Notes: generated by a model from the sequence alone, not told the origin. A DNA stretch of 64,000 nucleotides from Zoroaster sp. YZ-2022 (GCA_029582265.1 CM055831.1:1217291-1281290); one strand, 5' to 3'. Shown: positions 33,765 to 45,918, numbered from the stretch's first letter. Made by a program: numbers and translations.

Positions 33765-33985
33765 TGAGTAAGACTAATTGTGGTGACACCATGTGAAATT
33801 CTCTATTGAGTAGTAATTAGTTTTGAAAGGAACTGAAGGTTGCAACTCGACGTTTCGATCAGTATGCTCTGATCGTTTTCAAAAAGTTCTTTTTAGAACT
33901 AATTACTAGTCAAGAGAGAATTTCACATGTGTCACCGCAATTTGTCTTATTTATCCTCTTCACCATGCAAAGCTACAAGTTTTAC
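33765..33985. mobile_element. Foldback MITE upstream of exon D (unit 3)
   Basis: Arms GTAAGACTAATTGTGGTGAC and GTGTCACCGCAATTTGTC around the core with ACGTTTCGATCAGTATGC. Same site as in units 1, 2 and 5. Confidence 0.8.
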
Positions 33986-34134
33986 CTAATCTGCTTTATA
34001 ACAACCATATTTTATTCAATTGATTCAATTCAATATATTTAATTCATCCACAAAATTTTATACTGTTAAACAAAGTACATAATCTTAAGATTTATACAAT
34101 AAATTTACAAATATGCATTCAACTTGTTTTTACA

Positions 34135-34282
34135 GGACAGTAAAGATAGGCAGGGTACCCCCGCACCAGCAGACTATGATGACTAGCTCATTTACATTTA
34201 CACCAGGGGGACCACCCCTATGCATCAACCAACAATGATCACCTGGGGATCCACATTTGATACAACCCAGTACAAAACACAG
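34135..34282 (+). pseudogene. Exon D of the SH3 gene (unit 3)
   Basis: Same acceptor, start and TAG as in the other units. In addition the G run in CCAGGGGGACC has five G instead of six, which breaks the second frame as well. The donor GTATGT is kept. Confidence 0.65.
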
Positions 34283-34395
34283 GTATGTTGTTTTAGTTGT
34301 TAAGCTGTGGTTGTGACTAACGTTACCAGTAATGGAAATTTTGCTACAAATGTAACATCTGTGGTTGTGCCTAACATTTGTCTACTACTGTGATA

Positions 34396-34450
34396 CTTAG
34401 CTTTCGATCCAAACCGGACCTTCATCAGAGGCTTAGACAAAAAAATATGC
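34396..34450 (-). repeat. Inverted segment beside the SINE site (unit 3)
   Basis: CTTTCGATCCAAACCGGACC then TTCATCAGAGGC is the reverse complement of the GCCTCTGATGAAGG...TTGGATTGAAAG stretch in units 1, 2 and 5. The SINE head and about 300 bases are missing. The same arrangement is in unit 4 at 37376-37430. Confidence 0.75.
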
Positions 34451-34705
34451 ATGTATGTATCAGGAATGTGCATAATGGAAATTTAGGATATTTTTTTTTT
34501 AATATAGATTTTTAGGCAAAGTTTAATTTTCTGTGTGAGGTTTTGTTTCTTTTGACGTATAACAAATCATAACAAGATAAGCGATACAGTGGTATCAACA
34601 CTCAAAATTCTTCATGAGATGTCTGTGTAACATCTTGATGAGGACATATTTCACCATTATGATGATGATAAGGGAGATTGCCAGTCAGCAGCATGTTGGA
34701 TTACA

Positions 34706-36904
34706 TCATATCATGTGATATGTCTTCACTGATTTGCAGTCTGCTGCTACCAGCTGATGCCCATCTGCAGTGAATGTGATTCCCATGGGCCAGGACAGAC
34801 CCTGATCTATACATGAGATGAATGTACCATTATCATCATAATGGTGAATATGACCAGTGTTATCATCCACATTGTGCACTGCAATGTATATGCCTGATCT
34901 GTCACAGCATACACCATTTCAGTATTGAACTTCCTGACCATTGATTGTTGGTTTGATTGTGAGTAATGAAGTACCATTGTTATCAACAATGTCTACTTTA
35001 TGTTGGTCACCACCACTGACTACAAGTTTGTTATTGATGTCAGTGGCCAAGAAGTAAGGTTTTGTTTTGACTAGCGTAATGTGAATGAGCGAGCCATCAG
35101 CGGGGCTGTGCTTGGTGACCACCATCCTCTCCACATCCCCTACTAAGATGTTACCATCATTATCCACTCCTACACTGAGGAGGTCCACTGCTTTCTTACC
35201 TACCTCACTATGAGGCACTGTGTGGAAGTAAAAGGCAAGTGTGCCATCATAGTTGTACATCTTGACATTGTTGGTGTCATCCACAACTGCTATGTGATTG
35301 TGTGTAGCTGCAATGTCACATGGATCTGGAAAAATGGTTAAACTTATTATAAAAAATACACAATAATTGTTCTAAATAATGGTGAAAGTGTTGGGAGATA
35401 CTACATGTAATGTAACACAATGTTGATGTGTATACAATATACATGTGAATGTCAACATTTGTGAGTGCCTCATTGAACTTGATCACAAATGCTTAATACA
35501 GGGTTTATCAATGTCGTCCTTCATCCATGTACAGTAAAGATATATTGACCTTTTATTTTTCTTAACTTTGCTGGTAATTTCTGACTGTTCTCTTTTTAAT
35601 CAGAACATTGCTTTTAGAAAGGGGAAAATGCTTTAAAATGAGAAAATCCAAACAAATTATTGTCAAAACCATGATTTCATAGTAATTATTTGTCTAATAT
35701 TTTGTGAATTGTGTAAATTTTTTGACTAAAAAGACAATTCAGAAATTACTGGTAAAATACTCTGCCCCCCCCCCCCCCCAAATGGGCGATACATCTACAA
35801 CTTGTATGTTTATAAAACATGCATATAATAAAGAGACTTACAGCTTTGTATTGGAATGGTGTTCTTGAGGTGTCCCTCAGAGCTGAAGAGTTTCACCTCT
35901 CTACTAAAGTCTTCTGCCACTGCAAGATCATTGGCTGGAGCTACAGCAGCAATGTCTCTAACAAACTTGACTCCGCCAAACTCATGAAAAAGCTCCCACT
36001 TGCCTTCCAGTACCAGTTTACCCAAGTTGATGTCTTCATCATCATTACTCTGCTTAAACCTCAGCCATGACAGGGTGCAGTCAATCTGTGGTACAGTTTG
36101 ACCGGTCAGCAATTTCAAGTCAGGATACAGTTCAAGGAAATTAAAGTCAGAAGAATTCTTGGTGACATCTTCCGCTACTTCTAGTGAGAATTGTTTCTCC
36201 TGCAGCATCATACTCACGGTTTTCTCATGCTCATCAAATCTTGTGTTACGATCCCGCTCCAGGTTTTTGATTTTAGCAATCATGCGATTCTCTTCCCTTT
36301 TTACCTTTGCTATTATCTTAGCTGCTTTGTCATGAACCTCTGTCATGATCCCTGTTACTTTCTTTCCAAATTCCTGCTTAGCTTGAGATGATACTGCTAA
36401 TGAATGTTCAAATGCCTTGATTTCTATCTTAAACTCTGGGAAGACATCTTTCATCAAGTGCCTGCGTTCAAGAGCAGCTGTGTCATAGTCAATGTAGTGG
36501 TGGCCTTTGGATTCAGGGTGGTCGATGACGGTACATTTTCGACAGATCAACTTTTCACACTTCATGCAGTGAAACTGCTTAATTTCTTCATTGTGTTTTT
36601 GACATCTTGGCTTATCCTCTAGTGTCATAGCTGAAGCATCCTTTCTCTGTAGTGATGAGACCTCGTCTAAGAGACCCTCTAAATGGAAATTGGTTTTCAG
36701 GCCAGTAACCCCCTCCTTAAGAAGTTGTGTCTCTTGTTGACACATTGGGCAGGGCATCTGTTTTGCATCTTTGTAGTATTTCACCAGACACTTCTCACAG
36801 AAACTGTGGAAGCAGTCTAATGCTTTTGGTTTTGTGTATCTATCGTGACAGATACTGCATTGCAGATGATTCTCACTGATTGTCTTCAATGCTGCAGAAG
36901 CCAT
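34706..36904 (-). pseudogene. TRIM-NHL gene, unit 3 copy, nonsense codon in the NHL exon
   Basis: Exon 1 (36904-35842) is open with all RING and B-box ligands present (CSICHDRY, DCFHSFCEKC, CPMC). Exon 2 (35325-34706) is open until a TGA at about 34919-34921 where the other copies have TGC (Cys of YCxGVCC). The total length of 1683 is a multiple of three, so the nonsense codon is the only clear lesion. A protein of about 488 residues with RING, B-box, coiled coil and a partial propeller could still be made. I call it a pseudogene, with a truncated active gene as the alternative. Confidence 0.78.
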
Positions 36905-37114
36905 CTGTTGAAATAAAAAATTGGTCTTTCTTATCCTCTTCACCATGCAAAGCTACAAGTTTTACCTAATCTGCTTTATAACAACCATATTTTATTCAAT
37001 TGATTCAATTCAATATATTTAATTCATCCACAAAATTTTATACTGTTAAACAAAGCACATAATCTTAAGATTTATACAATAAATTTACAAATATGCATTC
37101 AACTTGTTTTTACA

Positions 37115-37262
37115 GGACAGTAAAGATAGGCAGGGTACCCCCGCACCAGCAGACTATGATGACTAGCTCATTTACATTTACACCAGGGGGATCACCCCTA
37201 TGCATCAACTAACAATGAGCACTTGGGGATCCGCATTTGATACAACCCAGTACAAAACACAG
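37115..37262 (+). pseudogene. Exon D of the SH3 gene (unit 4)
   Basis: As in unit 3, with the shared TAG and five G in CCAGGGGGATC. The two units also share the downstream inversion, so they derive from one duplication. Confidence 0.65.
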
Positions 37263-37375
37263 GTATGTTGTTTTAGTTGTTAAGCTGTGGTTGTGACTAA
37301 CGTTACCAGTAATGGAAAATTTGCTACAAATGTAACATCTGTGGTTGTGAATAACATTTGTCTACTACTGTGATA

Positions 37376-37430
37376 CATAGCTTTTGATCCAAACCGGACC
37401 TTCATCAGAGGCTTAGACCCAAAAAAAATG
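37376..37430 (-). repeat. Inverted segment beside the SINE site (unit 4)
   Basis: CTTTTGATCCAAACCGGACC then TTCATCAGAGGC, the same inversion as in unit 3, again with the SINE head missing. Confidence 0.7.
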
Positions 37431-37719
37431 TATGTATGCATATATGAGTCTGTGATCAGGCATATATGCATTTTGATGCGTCTAATGGAAATTTAGGATA
37501 TTTATTTTTTAATAGAGATTTTTAGGCAAAGTATAATTTTCTGTGTGAGGTTTTATTTCTTTTGACGTGTAACAAACGAATCATAACAAGATACGCGATA
37601 CAGTGGTATCAGCACTCAAGATTCTTCATGAGATATCTGTGTAATATCTTGATGAGGACATATTTCACCATTATGATCATGATAAGGGAGATTGCCAGTC
37701 AGCAGCATGTTGGAATACA

Positions 37720-40700
37720 TCATGTCATGTGATATGTCTTCACTGATTTGCAGTCTGCTGCTACCAGCTGATGCCCATCTGCAGTGAATGTGATTCCCCT
37801 GGGGGCAACTAGACCCTGAACTATACATGTCATGAATGTACCTTTATTGTCATAACGGTGAATATGACCATCCTCATTGCACACTGCAATGTATATGCCT
37901 GATCTGTCACAGCATACACCTCTGCAGTATTTAACTTCCTTACCATTGATTGTTGGTTTGATTGTGAGTAATGAAGTACCATTGTTATCAACAATGTCTA
38001 CTTTATGTTGGTCAACACCACTGACTACAAGTTTGTTATTGATGTCAGTGGCCAAGTAGTAAGGTTTTGTTTTGACTGGCATAATGTGAATGAGCGAGCC
38101 ATCAGTGGGGCTGTGCTTGGTGACCACCATCCTCTCCACATCCCCTACTAAGATGTTACCATCATTATCCACTCCTACACTGCGGATGTCCACTGCTTTC
38201 TTACCTACCTCACTATGAGGCACTGTGTGGAAGTCAAAGGCAAGTGTGCCATCATAGTTGTACATCTTGACATTGTTGGTGTCATCCACAACTGCTATGT
38301 GATTGTGTGTAGCTGCAATGTCACGTGGACCTGGAAAAAGGGTTAATACAAAATACAAAATAATTGTACAAAATAATGGTGAAAGTGTTGGGAGATACTA
38401 CATGTAATGTAACACAATGTTGATGTGTATACAATATACATGTGAATGTCAGCATTTGTGAGTGCCTCATTGAACTTGATCACAAATACTTAATACAGGG
38501 TTTATCAACGTCGTCCTTCATCCATGTACAGTATATCATCCATGTATAAGATATATTGACCTTTTATTTTTCTTAACTTTGCTGGTAATTTCTGACTTCT
38601 TTTTAATCAGAACATTGCTTTTAGAAAGGGGAAAATGCTTTAAAATGAGAAAATACAAACTATTGTCAAAACCATGATTTCATAGTAATTATTTATGTAA
38701 TATTTTGTGAATTGTGTAAATTTCAGAAATTACTGGTAAAATACGCCGCCCCCCCCCCCAAAAAAATGGGCGATACATCTACAACTTGTATACTTATAAA
38801 CATGCATATTGTGACAGCTCAAAATGAATATATCACGACACGGATGGTGTACATTTTAAGCAGTCTTGTTCTTTTAATGGTGTGACTGCATTTACTCAAA
38901 AGAAAAACACCCTGAAAAGATACAAAATACAATTCCTGTATAAATATAATGAATTGGAAAATTCTAATAAAAATAATCAATGTGAAGTTAATAAATCACA
39001 GACTTGACCCAGTCTATTCACCATTCAAATAATGTAAGAAAATTAAGTGTGAATATAATAATAGGAAATATAATCAAAAAGATAACTATTAACTAGATAA
39101 ATTAAAGATAAAAATAATCAGTCAAATGATGAAGAATAAGAAATTATGTAAACAGCAATGGATAAAACTAATAAGTAAATAATATAAAATACAAGTATTT
39201 TAGACTAAGTTGTTATTGACCCAGTGCTCTAGAAAGTTAAATACCCAAGAGGACAATAAAACTGGTGGTTATTCCTAGTGGTTGCTTAATGGAATGAGAA
39301 ATAGAAATGATCACATATCAATTGATGGAGAAAACTTGAATAAGAACAACCATACTATTATCAATAACAAAGCAATATCGATGGACAGAATTGTGTGCAA
39401 ACCTATAGGCAATTGATAATTAGATTTCATATGCTCTAGAAACACTGGGCTAATAGTCTAGGGAGTTGATACTCCAGAAACGAAATGAGCATGCCATAAT
39501 AAATCAAGGTTCCTTGAGCCACTACCAAGTACCAATAACCTTCAACCTTTCACTTGCAGCTGAGGAAAACCACATGTTATTATGGCTAGGTCACTCCTAT
39601 AGTTGATACATGTACAATATTTTAAGTGGTGATATAAGGTTAAAGAAAAGCAGTTTGATCACAGTATTAAATTTGTGAATGTTTCCAAACTAAATTTACA
39701 GTATAAAATACTAAACTATGGTGAATATTCTAAAATAGATCAGATAATATAAAACTTTATCCATCCTTAAGGAGCACACTCATACAAAGTGATAAAGTAA
39801 ATTAAAGGAACTAAAGAAAGTGAACAAATACTCCTAAAAATGTATAAATGAAGACAATCTTATTAAAAGTAACTAAAGAGAATAAAAGCTAAAAAGTAAT
39901 TCATTTTGTAAATGAACTCAATGTCATTTAAACAAATCAGCAAATCAGTCAAACAAATAATTCACTTTCCACCGACTAAACTACTGAGTAAACCAACTAA
40001 TTTTCTGACTAGATGTCAAAATAATACTCAGAAAACACTAATTAATAACTTGACAATAAGTGTGATAAAAGAACAAATTAAATGAAAGTACACTCACCCC
40101 AGTCTAATCAGTGGGAAGCCATTATGGGGTGCAATGAAGAACTTGAATATTAAGTGTACACTGTATACATTATGGACAGCACAATATTTTGATGATGTGG
40201 CCCAAACAGAAACTGTGGTGATTATGACCACAAGACAAAGCAACTTCTTAGATGGTATCAAACTTTTAAGGGTCAAGCGAGGGCGCAATATATAAAATAG
40301 GGTATGTCAATTCTACCTGTCACAATATAATAAAGAGACTTACGGCTTTGTATTGGAATGGTGTTCTTGATGAGGTGTCCATCAGAGCTGAAGAGTTTCA
40401 CCTCTCTACTAAAGTCTTCTGCCACTGCAAGATCATTGGCTGGAGCTACAGCAGCAATGTCTCTAACAAACTTGACTCCGCCAAACTCATGAAAAAGCTC
40501 CCACTTGCCTTCCAGTTCCAGTTTACCCAAGTTGATGTCTTCATCATCATTACTCTGCTTAAACCTCAGACATGACTGGCTGCGGTCAATCTGTGGTACA
40601 GTTTGACCGGTCAGCAATTTCAAGTCAGGATACAGTTCAAGGAAATTAGAGTCAGAAGAATTCTTGGTGACATATCTTCCGCTACCTCTAGTGAGAATTG

Positions 40701-41411
40701 TTTCTCCTGCAGCATCATACTCACAGTTTTCTCATGCTCATCAAATCTTGTGTTACGATCCCGCTCCAGGTTTTTGATTTCAGCAATCATGTGATTCTCT
40801 TCCTTTTTTACCTTTGCTATTATCTTAGCTGCTTTGTCATGAATCTCTGTCATGATCCTTGTTACTTTCTTTCCAAATTCTTGCTTAGCTTGAGATGATA
40901 CTGCTAATGAATGTTCAAGTGCCTTGATTTCTCTCTTAAACTCTGGGAAGACATCTTTCATCAACTGCCTACGTTCGAGAGCAGCTGTGTCATAGTCAAT
41001 ATAGTGGTGTTCAGGTTTAGGGTGGTCGATGATGGTACAATTTCCACATATCAACTTTTCACACTTCATGCAATAGAACCGATTAATTTCCCCCTTGTGT
41101 TTTTGACATCTTGACTCATCCTCTAGTGTTTTGGCCGTGGTGGCATCCTTCCTCTGTAGTGATGAGACATCATCTAAGAGACCTTCTAAATAGAAATTGG
41201 TTTTCAGGCCAGTAACCCCCTCCTTAGGAAGTTGTGTCTTCTGTTGACACAGTGGGCAGGGCATCTGTTTTGCATCTTTGTAGTAGTCCACCAGACACTT
41301 CTCACAGAAACTGTGAAAGCAGTCTAATGCTTTTGGTTTTGTGTATCTGTCCTGACAGATACAGCATTGCAGATGATTCTCAGTGATTGTCTTCAATGCA
41401 GCAGAAGCCAT
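37720..41411 (-). pseudogene. TRIM-NHL gene, unit 4 copy, frameshifted and with an LTR-like insert in its intron
   Basis: Exon 1 is 41411-40344, exon 2 is 38330-37720. RING and B-box ligands are all present (CCICQDRY, DCFHSFCEKC, CPLC). Two extra bases at about 40674 (ACATATCTT versus ACATCTT in the other copies) shift the frame at the end of the coiled coil. The summed length of 1679 is two more than a multiple of three, which fits. The NHL exon is open. The intron holds a 1.5-kb LTR-like insertion at 38810-40324, which by itself need not be harmful. Confidence 0.85.
38810..40324. mobile_element. LTR-like insertion (probable solo LTR), 1515 bp
   Basis: Begins TGTGACAG and ends CTGTCACA, with ATAT duplicated on both sides (38806-38809, 40325-40328). 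Unit 3 gives the empty site (35820). TG...CA ends with a 4-bp duplication are typical of Ty3/Gypsy LTRs. No coding sequence is seen and it is very AT-rich. TATATAAAATAGGG lies near the right end. A non-autonomous DNA element with 8-bp inverted ends is the alternative. Confidence 0.6.
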
Positions 41412-41651
41412 CTGTTGAAATGAAAATCTAGAAATAATCATTAGTATCGATAATTTTTGTGTACAACCTCATCAAAATAGTCTTCACTGCAAATAGGCAA
41501 AAAATAAATTGTTGTTACATAATTTTCAGACAACAAAAATATCCACAATTATTTTGCCACATATACATGTATGATGACCATGTAATTATGTTGCTTGGGT
41601 TTTGTGAAATTTTCATGGGTTTGGTTGTGAAAACACATGTAGTTTACTTAA

Positions 41652-43003
41652 CTCTTTCTGGACGGCGCGCCCTTTTAGAAGCCCATATGCGCGTCGTACG
41701 TGGACGGCGTGCCACTTTAGAAGCCCGACGTCATCACCTGGCAACATTGTTGTGTTTTGACTTGTTTTGACAACAGAATATGCAAATAACCCATAAGAAT
41801 TCGAGGTCATGTACCTTCAATGCAAATTAGCTAATAAATATTGATTATTGATGATGTTTATGACTACGAGAACTGACGAAACATTCCGATCCGAGCTCAG
41901 ATTGTGTCAAGTTTTTGTTTACGTTACTTACACATGAACCTATGCGGTTTACCACACACGTTGATTTACAAAATGGCGGCCTCCATGGAACTCGCAACAA
42001 GATGCTAAACACACGCTATTTTCATGGAATTATGAAGTGGGAAGTACTGATTGAGGTGATTATGCTGATGATGTTGACTTTGAACACCCTGACAGTGATG
42101 GAAGTTTTGATTTTTAGGGAAAAAACCACCGTAAAAGCTGTTAATCTGAGGTCATATCTACCAAGTACAATAGCGATATAGCGATACGGTATGTTGTATC
42201 AATGTTGTAAAATATGATTTTTGTTACATGAACAGTGGGTTTCAAACCATTATGGGTAATATTATTATGCCCTGACACATTCTAACATAAATAAACCACC
42301 TTTGTTTATCATACAATGCATATTTCCAATACCTTGTTGATTTATTGATATTTATTCTACGGAACGATAAACATAAATTTACATTTGGATGGCTGCAATG
42401 CATTATGGGTATTCCCAACATGACCCCCATCTCAATATTCACACTCAGAAAGTAATAACCTTTATTTTGATACCTTACTCTTTTCAATTGGCAAAATATG
42501 AAAAATATTATTAATAATTTCCAGACTTGACCTTGATTGTTTACATTATTGCATAACAGAAAACAACATACAGTATGTTGTATCAAGGTTGTAATTTATG
42601 ATTTTTTTAATATATAAAGGATGTTACTATGCATTATGGGTAATATTATGCCCTGATGTATTCTGACATAAACAAACCTTATTTGTTTGTGGTACAATGC
42701 ATATTTACAGACTTTCAATCAATAACTTGGTAGATTTAACGACTATTCCCTAGGGAGCGATAAACTACTATTTATATTTGTATGGCCGTAATGCATCCTG
42801 GGTAATCCCAAGATGATCCTCATCTCAATATTCACACTCAGTAAGTCATAACCTTTATTTTGATACCTTACTCTCTTCAATTGGAAAAATAAATAAATAA
42901 TTATTGATAATTTCCACACTTGACCTTGATTGTTTACAGTATCAAATTACAATAATGTAAACAATTCCGTCCATACACGTGCAATAATTCCGGGTAGAAA
43001 GAG
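41652..43003 (+). mobile_element. PiggyBac-like non-autonomous element, 1352 bp
   Basis: TTAA flanks both sides (41648-41651, 43004-43007), and units 1 and 2 show the single-copy target (11516, 26504). The ends CTCTTTCTGGACGG and CCGGGTAGAAAGAG are inverted. A degenerate open stretch near 41975-42130 reads as an acidic N-terminus (DDVDFEHPDSDGSFDF) like those of piggyBac transposases. The right two thirds consist of two copies of a ~385-bp direct repeat. Confidence 0.8.
42186..42953 (+). repeat. Direct repeat of about 385 bp, two copies, inside the piggyBac-like element
   Basis: Both copies have GTATGTTGTATCAA, ATTATGGGTAATATTA, ACAATGCATATTTMC, CAATATTCACACTCAG and CCTTGATTGTTTACA in order. 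The first starts near 42186 and the second near 42572. Confidence 0.75.
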
Positions 43004-43541
43004 TTAAAGAAATGTAAATTTGTTTCTGATCATAGGTCGGCTTCAAAATTGGTGCAGTGACGCTTTTTTTTGGTAATCTTTTTCCCCTTTTTTTTTGCCA
43101 ACCAGCGAAGTACGTGATACATGTATACACAGTTATTGGAACCAGACCAAATTTCCCATACAAAAAGAATGGTGGCTAAGAGATGCCTCACATATTGGGC
43201 AAACGTTCATACCCCTATGTGGAAAAGTCATTTAAAACACAACATGGCAGAATTCTATCAATCCAGCAATTTTGGCTGCAATTGGACATAGCAAATAAAA
43301 AAAGAAAATTAAAAATACTAACGCACAGGTCTGAGGCAACGCAGGAGGAGACCAAAAACCAGAGACTTTTTGGTTTGGCCTAAAGTAAGATCCTTAAACT
43401 TAATTTGTTGATCATCCAAGTGTGGAAGTGGGAGAATGAACAATTGCAATGCTCAACGAGTTCAGAAACTCAGCCCTGCTGATCAGAAGTTGATTAATGT
43501 ATCCCCTTCAGAAATAACTAAAAACATCAGAAATAATGATA

Positions 43542-43774
43542 TACTACTCAAAACAATTTAGGGAACACTGGATTTTTAACATCAAATAGGTTTGGGCCAT
43601 GTGCAATGATGTCATGTACCAGCAATATTGACACAATGGCCGTGTTCAATCTGCCACACGTGTCTAAATTCTTTGTTAACTCACCAATTCTGTGAAACAT
43701 TGTGTTTATCTGAAATAAATGATCTTGCTTTAACTGGGATTATTCCGGTGTTGCCTAAATTGTTTTGAGTAGTA
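43542..43774. mobile_element. TA-flanked MITE, 233 bp
   Basis: Inverted ends TACTACTCAAAACAATTTAG and CTAAATTGTTTTGAGTAGTA beside TA. Units 1 and 2 have the empty site (12055, 27045). Typical Tc1/mariner-type MITE with no coding capacity. Confidence 0.88.
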
Positions 43775-44094
43775 TATTTCCCTCCAATATTTGTTACCTT
43801 GATTTGTTGTAGTTATTGAAGCCAACGTCAGACAGAAATGAAGAGAAATGTAGTTAACTTACTTTCTGATGCAGACAAAGTGTTAAATGTTGCAAACTTA
43901 AGGGCGGTTCCCGTTAAAATGGCGCTTGGCCACGTCACTAATATCCAGGTTCATGTCTTTGATATGATGTCAAGGAGCATTGAACCATGGAGACAAAACC
44001 TTGGAGCCTTGTACACCTTTATACTCTTTGTGGTGACTGTTAACAAAGAAACGATAGCTGACAAACATGAAGGGGTCTTATGGTTATGATGTAC

Positions 44095-44888
44095 TGTGAC
44101 GCGGCAGGATATGCTTTAGCGCCCCCGCTTGTTTGGCTAGCGAGAGCTGCGGATGCACTGCGTACAGCAGCGATGCCCCGCCCAGCGTGCTTTGATTGGT
44201 TAGAGCAGGTCACACGCTGCGTGACAAAAGCTATAAAAGCCGTGTGTTTATCTGCTTGCGGGAGCAGCGTTTGTTCAGGCTGGCTGGTAAGTTACCTATT
44301 GTAGTGTGACTAAGGCTGTGAGCAGTGTTGCTCGTTGAGGGACCGTGACGGGTGCGGTATAAGTTCCTTTGAGGGACATTGCGATCGATAGAGGATTTGT
44401 GTGCCGTGACTCTTGCAGTTTTGCGGGAGGGCGACTTCCTCGTAAACTCGGCCCTCCTTCGAGTACCACATACTCACAAGCCTGGCTGGCTGCACTCTTG
44501 GTATATGCTGGCTGTGTATCGTTACGTACTGTGGGGTACACTGTTATAACCAGGTAGTGTCACATAGCCTGTACAAATAAGACAATTACAACACGCCCTC
44601 TATTGACAATCAGGAAGAAAGAGTTAATAAACCAGTGTGTCTTAAGATCTGTATTGCGACTCTGGTGTCCATCTTGACCTCCTTTCGGAGTCTGAGTCTT
44701 AGAGGTTGATGACCCCCTTAGTTAGGAGAGGTTGACGACTACATCTACCGATACCGGGACGGTATATTTCCATCCCAACGGACTCGTTCCCAGCCGCTCG
44801 GGGACGTTCCGGTCAGCCGTCTGCGCCGCACCCTGTAGAGGAGTTGCACTCGTTGCAAATGCTTCTGCGCCGGGGGTGGGACGTCACA
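44095..44888 (+). mobile_element. Solo LTR, about 794 bp
   Basis: Begins TGTGACG and ends CGTCACA, flanked by GTAC and GTAA (one mismatch in a 4-bp duplication). Unit 2 has the empty site (27357). Inside are a TATA box, CTATAAAAGCC at 44231, and an AATAAA at 44626, in the order expected for U3-R-U5. Its GC content is far higher than the surroundings. No internal retrovirus-like genes are next to it. Ty3/Gypsy origin is likely but not shown. Confidence 0.72.
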
Positions 44889-45007
44889 GTAATATATTTA
44901 TATTACTTTACGGGATATACTTGCATTAAAAATCTCTCTATACCACATTATATAAATGATAGGTGCTCTTCATTTTCATAAGAACCATGAATCTTACAAG
45001 ATTAAAG

Positions 45008-45763
45008 CATGGAGGAAGAAAACAGAAGGAGTCACATCGCCCAGCCTCTTATGTCATAACCAATTACCACTTCGGAGTGGCCCATTGTAAAATACATTAC
45101 GGCCACCTGCTGCGCTTACAAGTTTAACGACCGCGATAATCCCCTTGTGTACAATGTCTTTTGCCGCTCGGCCTGCTCGCGACCAGCATACATAATTGGA
45201 GGGTAGAAATCTTAGCAAACGAATAAACACAAAACGTATGCGCACTACTTTTCGCGGGCTTTTTATATTGCGCAGTTCATTTTCTTCAATAGCGATTTTT
45301 CCAACAAGTATTTTGGTGTTTTGATTGTCGAATTTGGCGAATCCGAAGCTGACTTACGGTAAATATAACATTCAGATGTTACAATAAAGTGTCTTTTTAG
45401 CAACTTGTTTTAAGGATATTTTCGGTGATCTCCGGAAGTCAACAAATTGTCAAATTCAAAGACGTGTTGTTTAGCTTTTTATCATTTCAATCCTCATATT
45501 TGTACGATGCTGTACAATGAAGATATTGCAGTGTTGGATTCGTAGGTCGACTTGGATCGGGAGCCAGCCTTCCGTGTAGTGCAATAGGACAACACGTCAG
45601 CAATGCGCGCAATGCGCATGTGCAAAGAAAGCCTGGCTGTAGTTGTCCACGATAATCGGATTAAACGATTAGCGCTGGCTTAGAAATTTTACGACCGCGG
45701 CAAAAGACATTGAACCTTTGATATGCCTTCGTAATTGTGACTCCTTCTGTTTTCTTCCTCCAT
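45008..45763. mobile_element. hAT-like element, about 756 bp, with 8-bp target duplication
   Basis: GATTAAAG is present at 45000-45007 and 45764-45771. The ends CATGGAGGAAGAAAACAGAA and TTCTGTTTTCTTCCTCCAT are inverted, extending through GGAGTCACA. Unit 2 has the empty site (27478). A second inverted pair, GACCGCGATAA/GTCTTTTGCCG against ACGACCGCGGCAAAAGAC, lies further in. No transposase. Confidence 0.82.
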
Positions 45764-45918
45764 GATTAAAGTAAGATCCTTACCAACTTGATTTGTTGAT
45801 CATTCAAATTGTAGAATCAACAATTGCAATGGCTCAATGACTGAAGTTACCGAGCATCCCTGCTGATCAGAAAGTGTCTTTAGTGACTGTATTGTATAAG
45901 TCTATTTAATCCCCTTAA

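Larger units (their letters stand above)
33630..36911 (+). repeat. Unit 3: short copy with exon D and TRIM only
   Basis: Starts at TTTTAGACAATGTAAG (the A-to-D intron) and ends right after the TRIM start codon region, where GTTGAAA joins AAATTGGTCTTTC of the next unit. Exon A, exon B, exon C and the minisatellite are absent. The segment from exon D to TRIM is closest to unit 4, including a shared local inversion. Confidence 0.75.
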
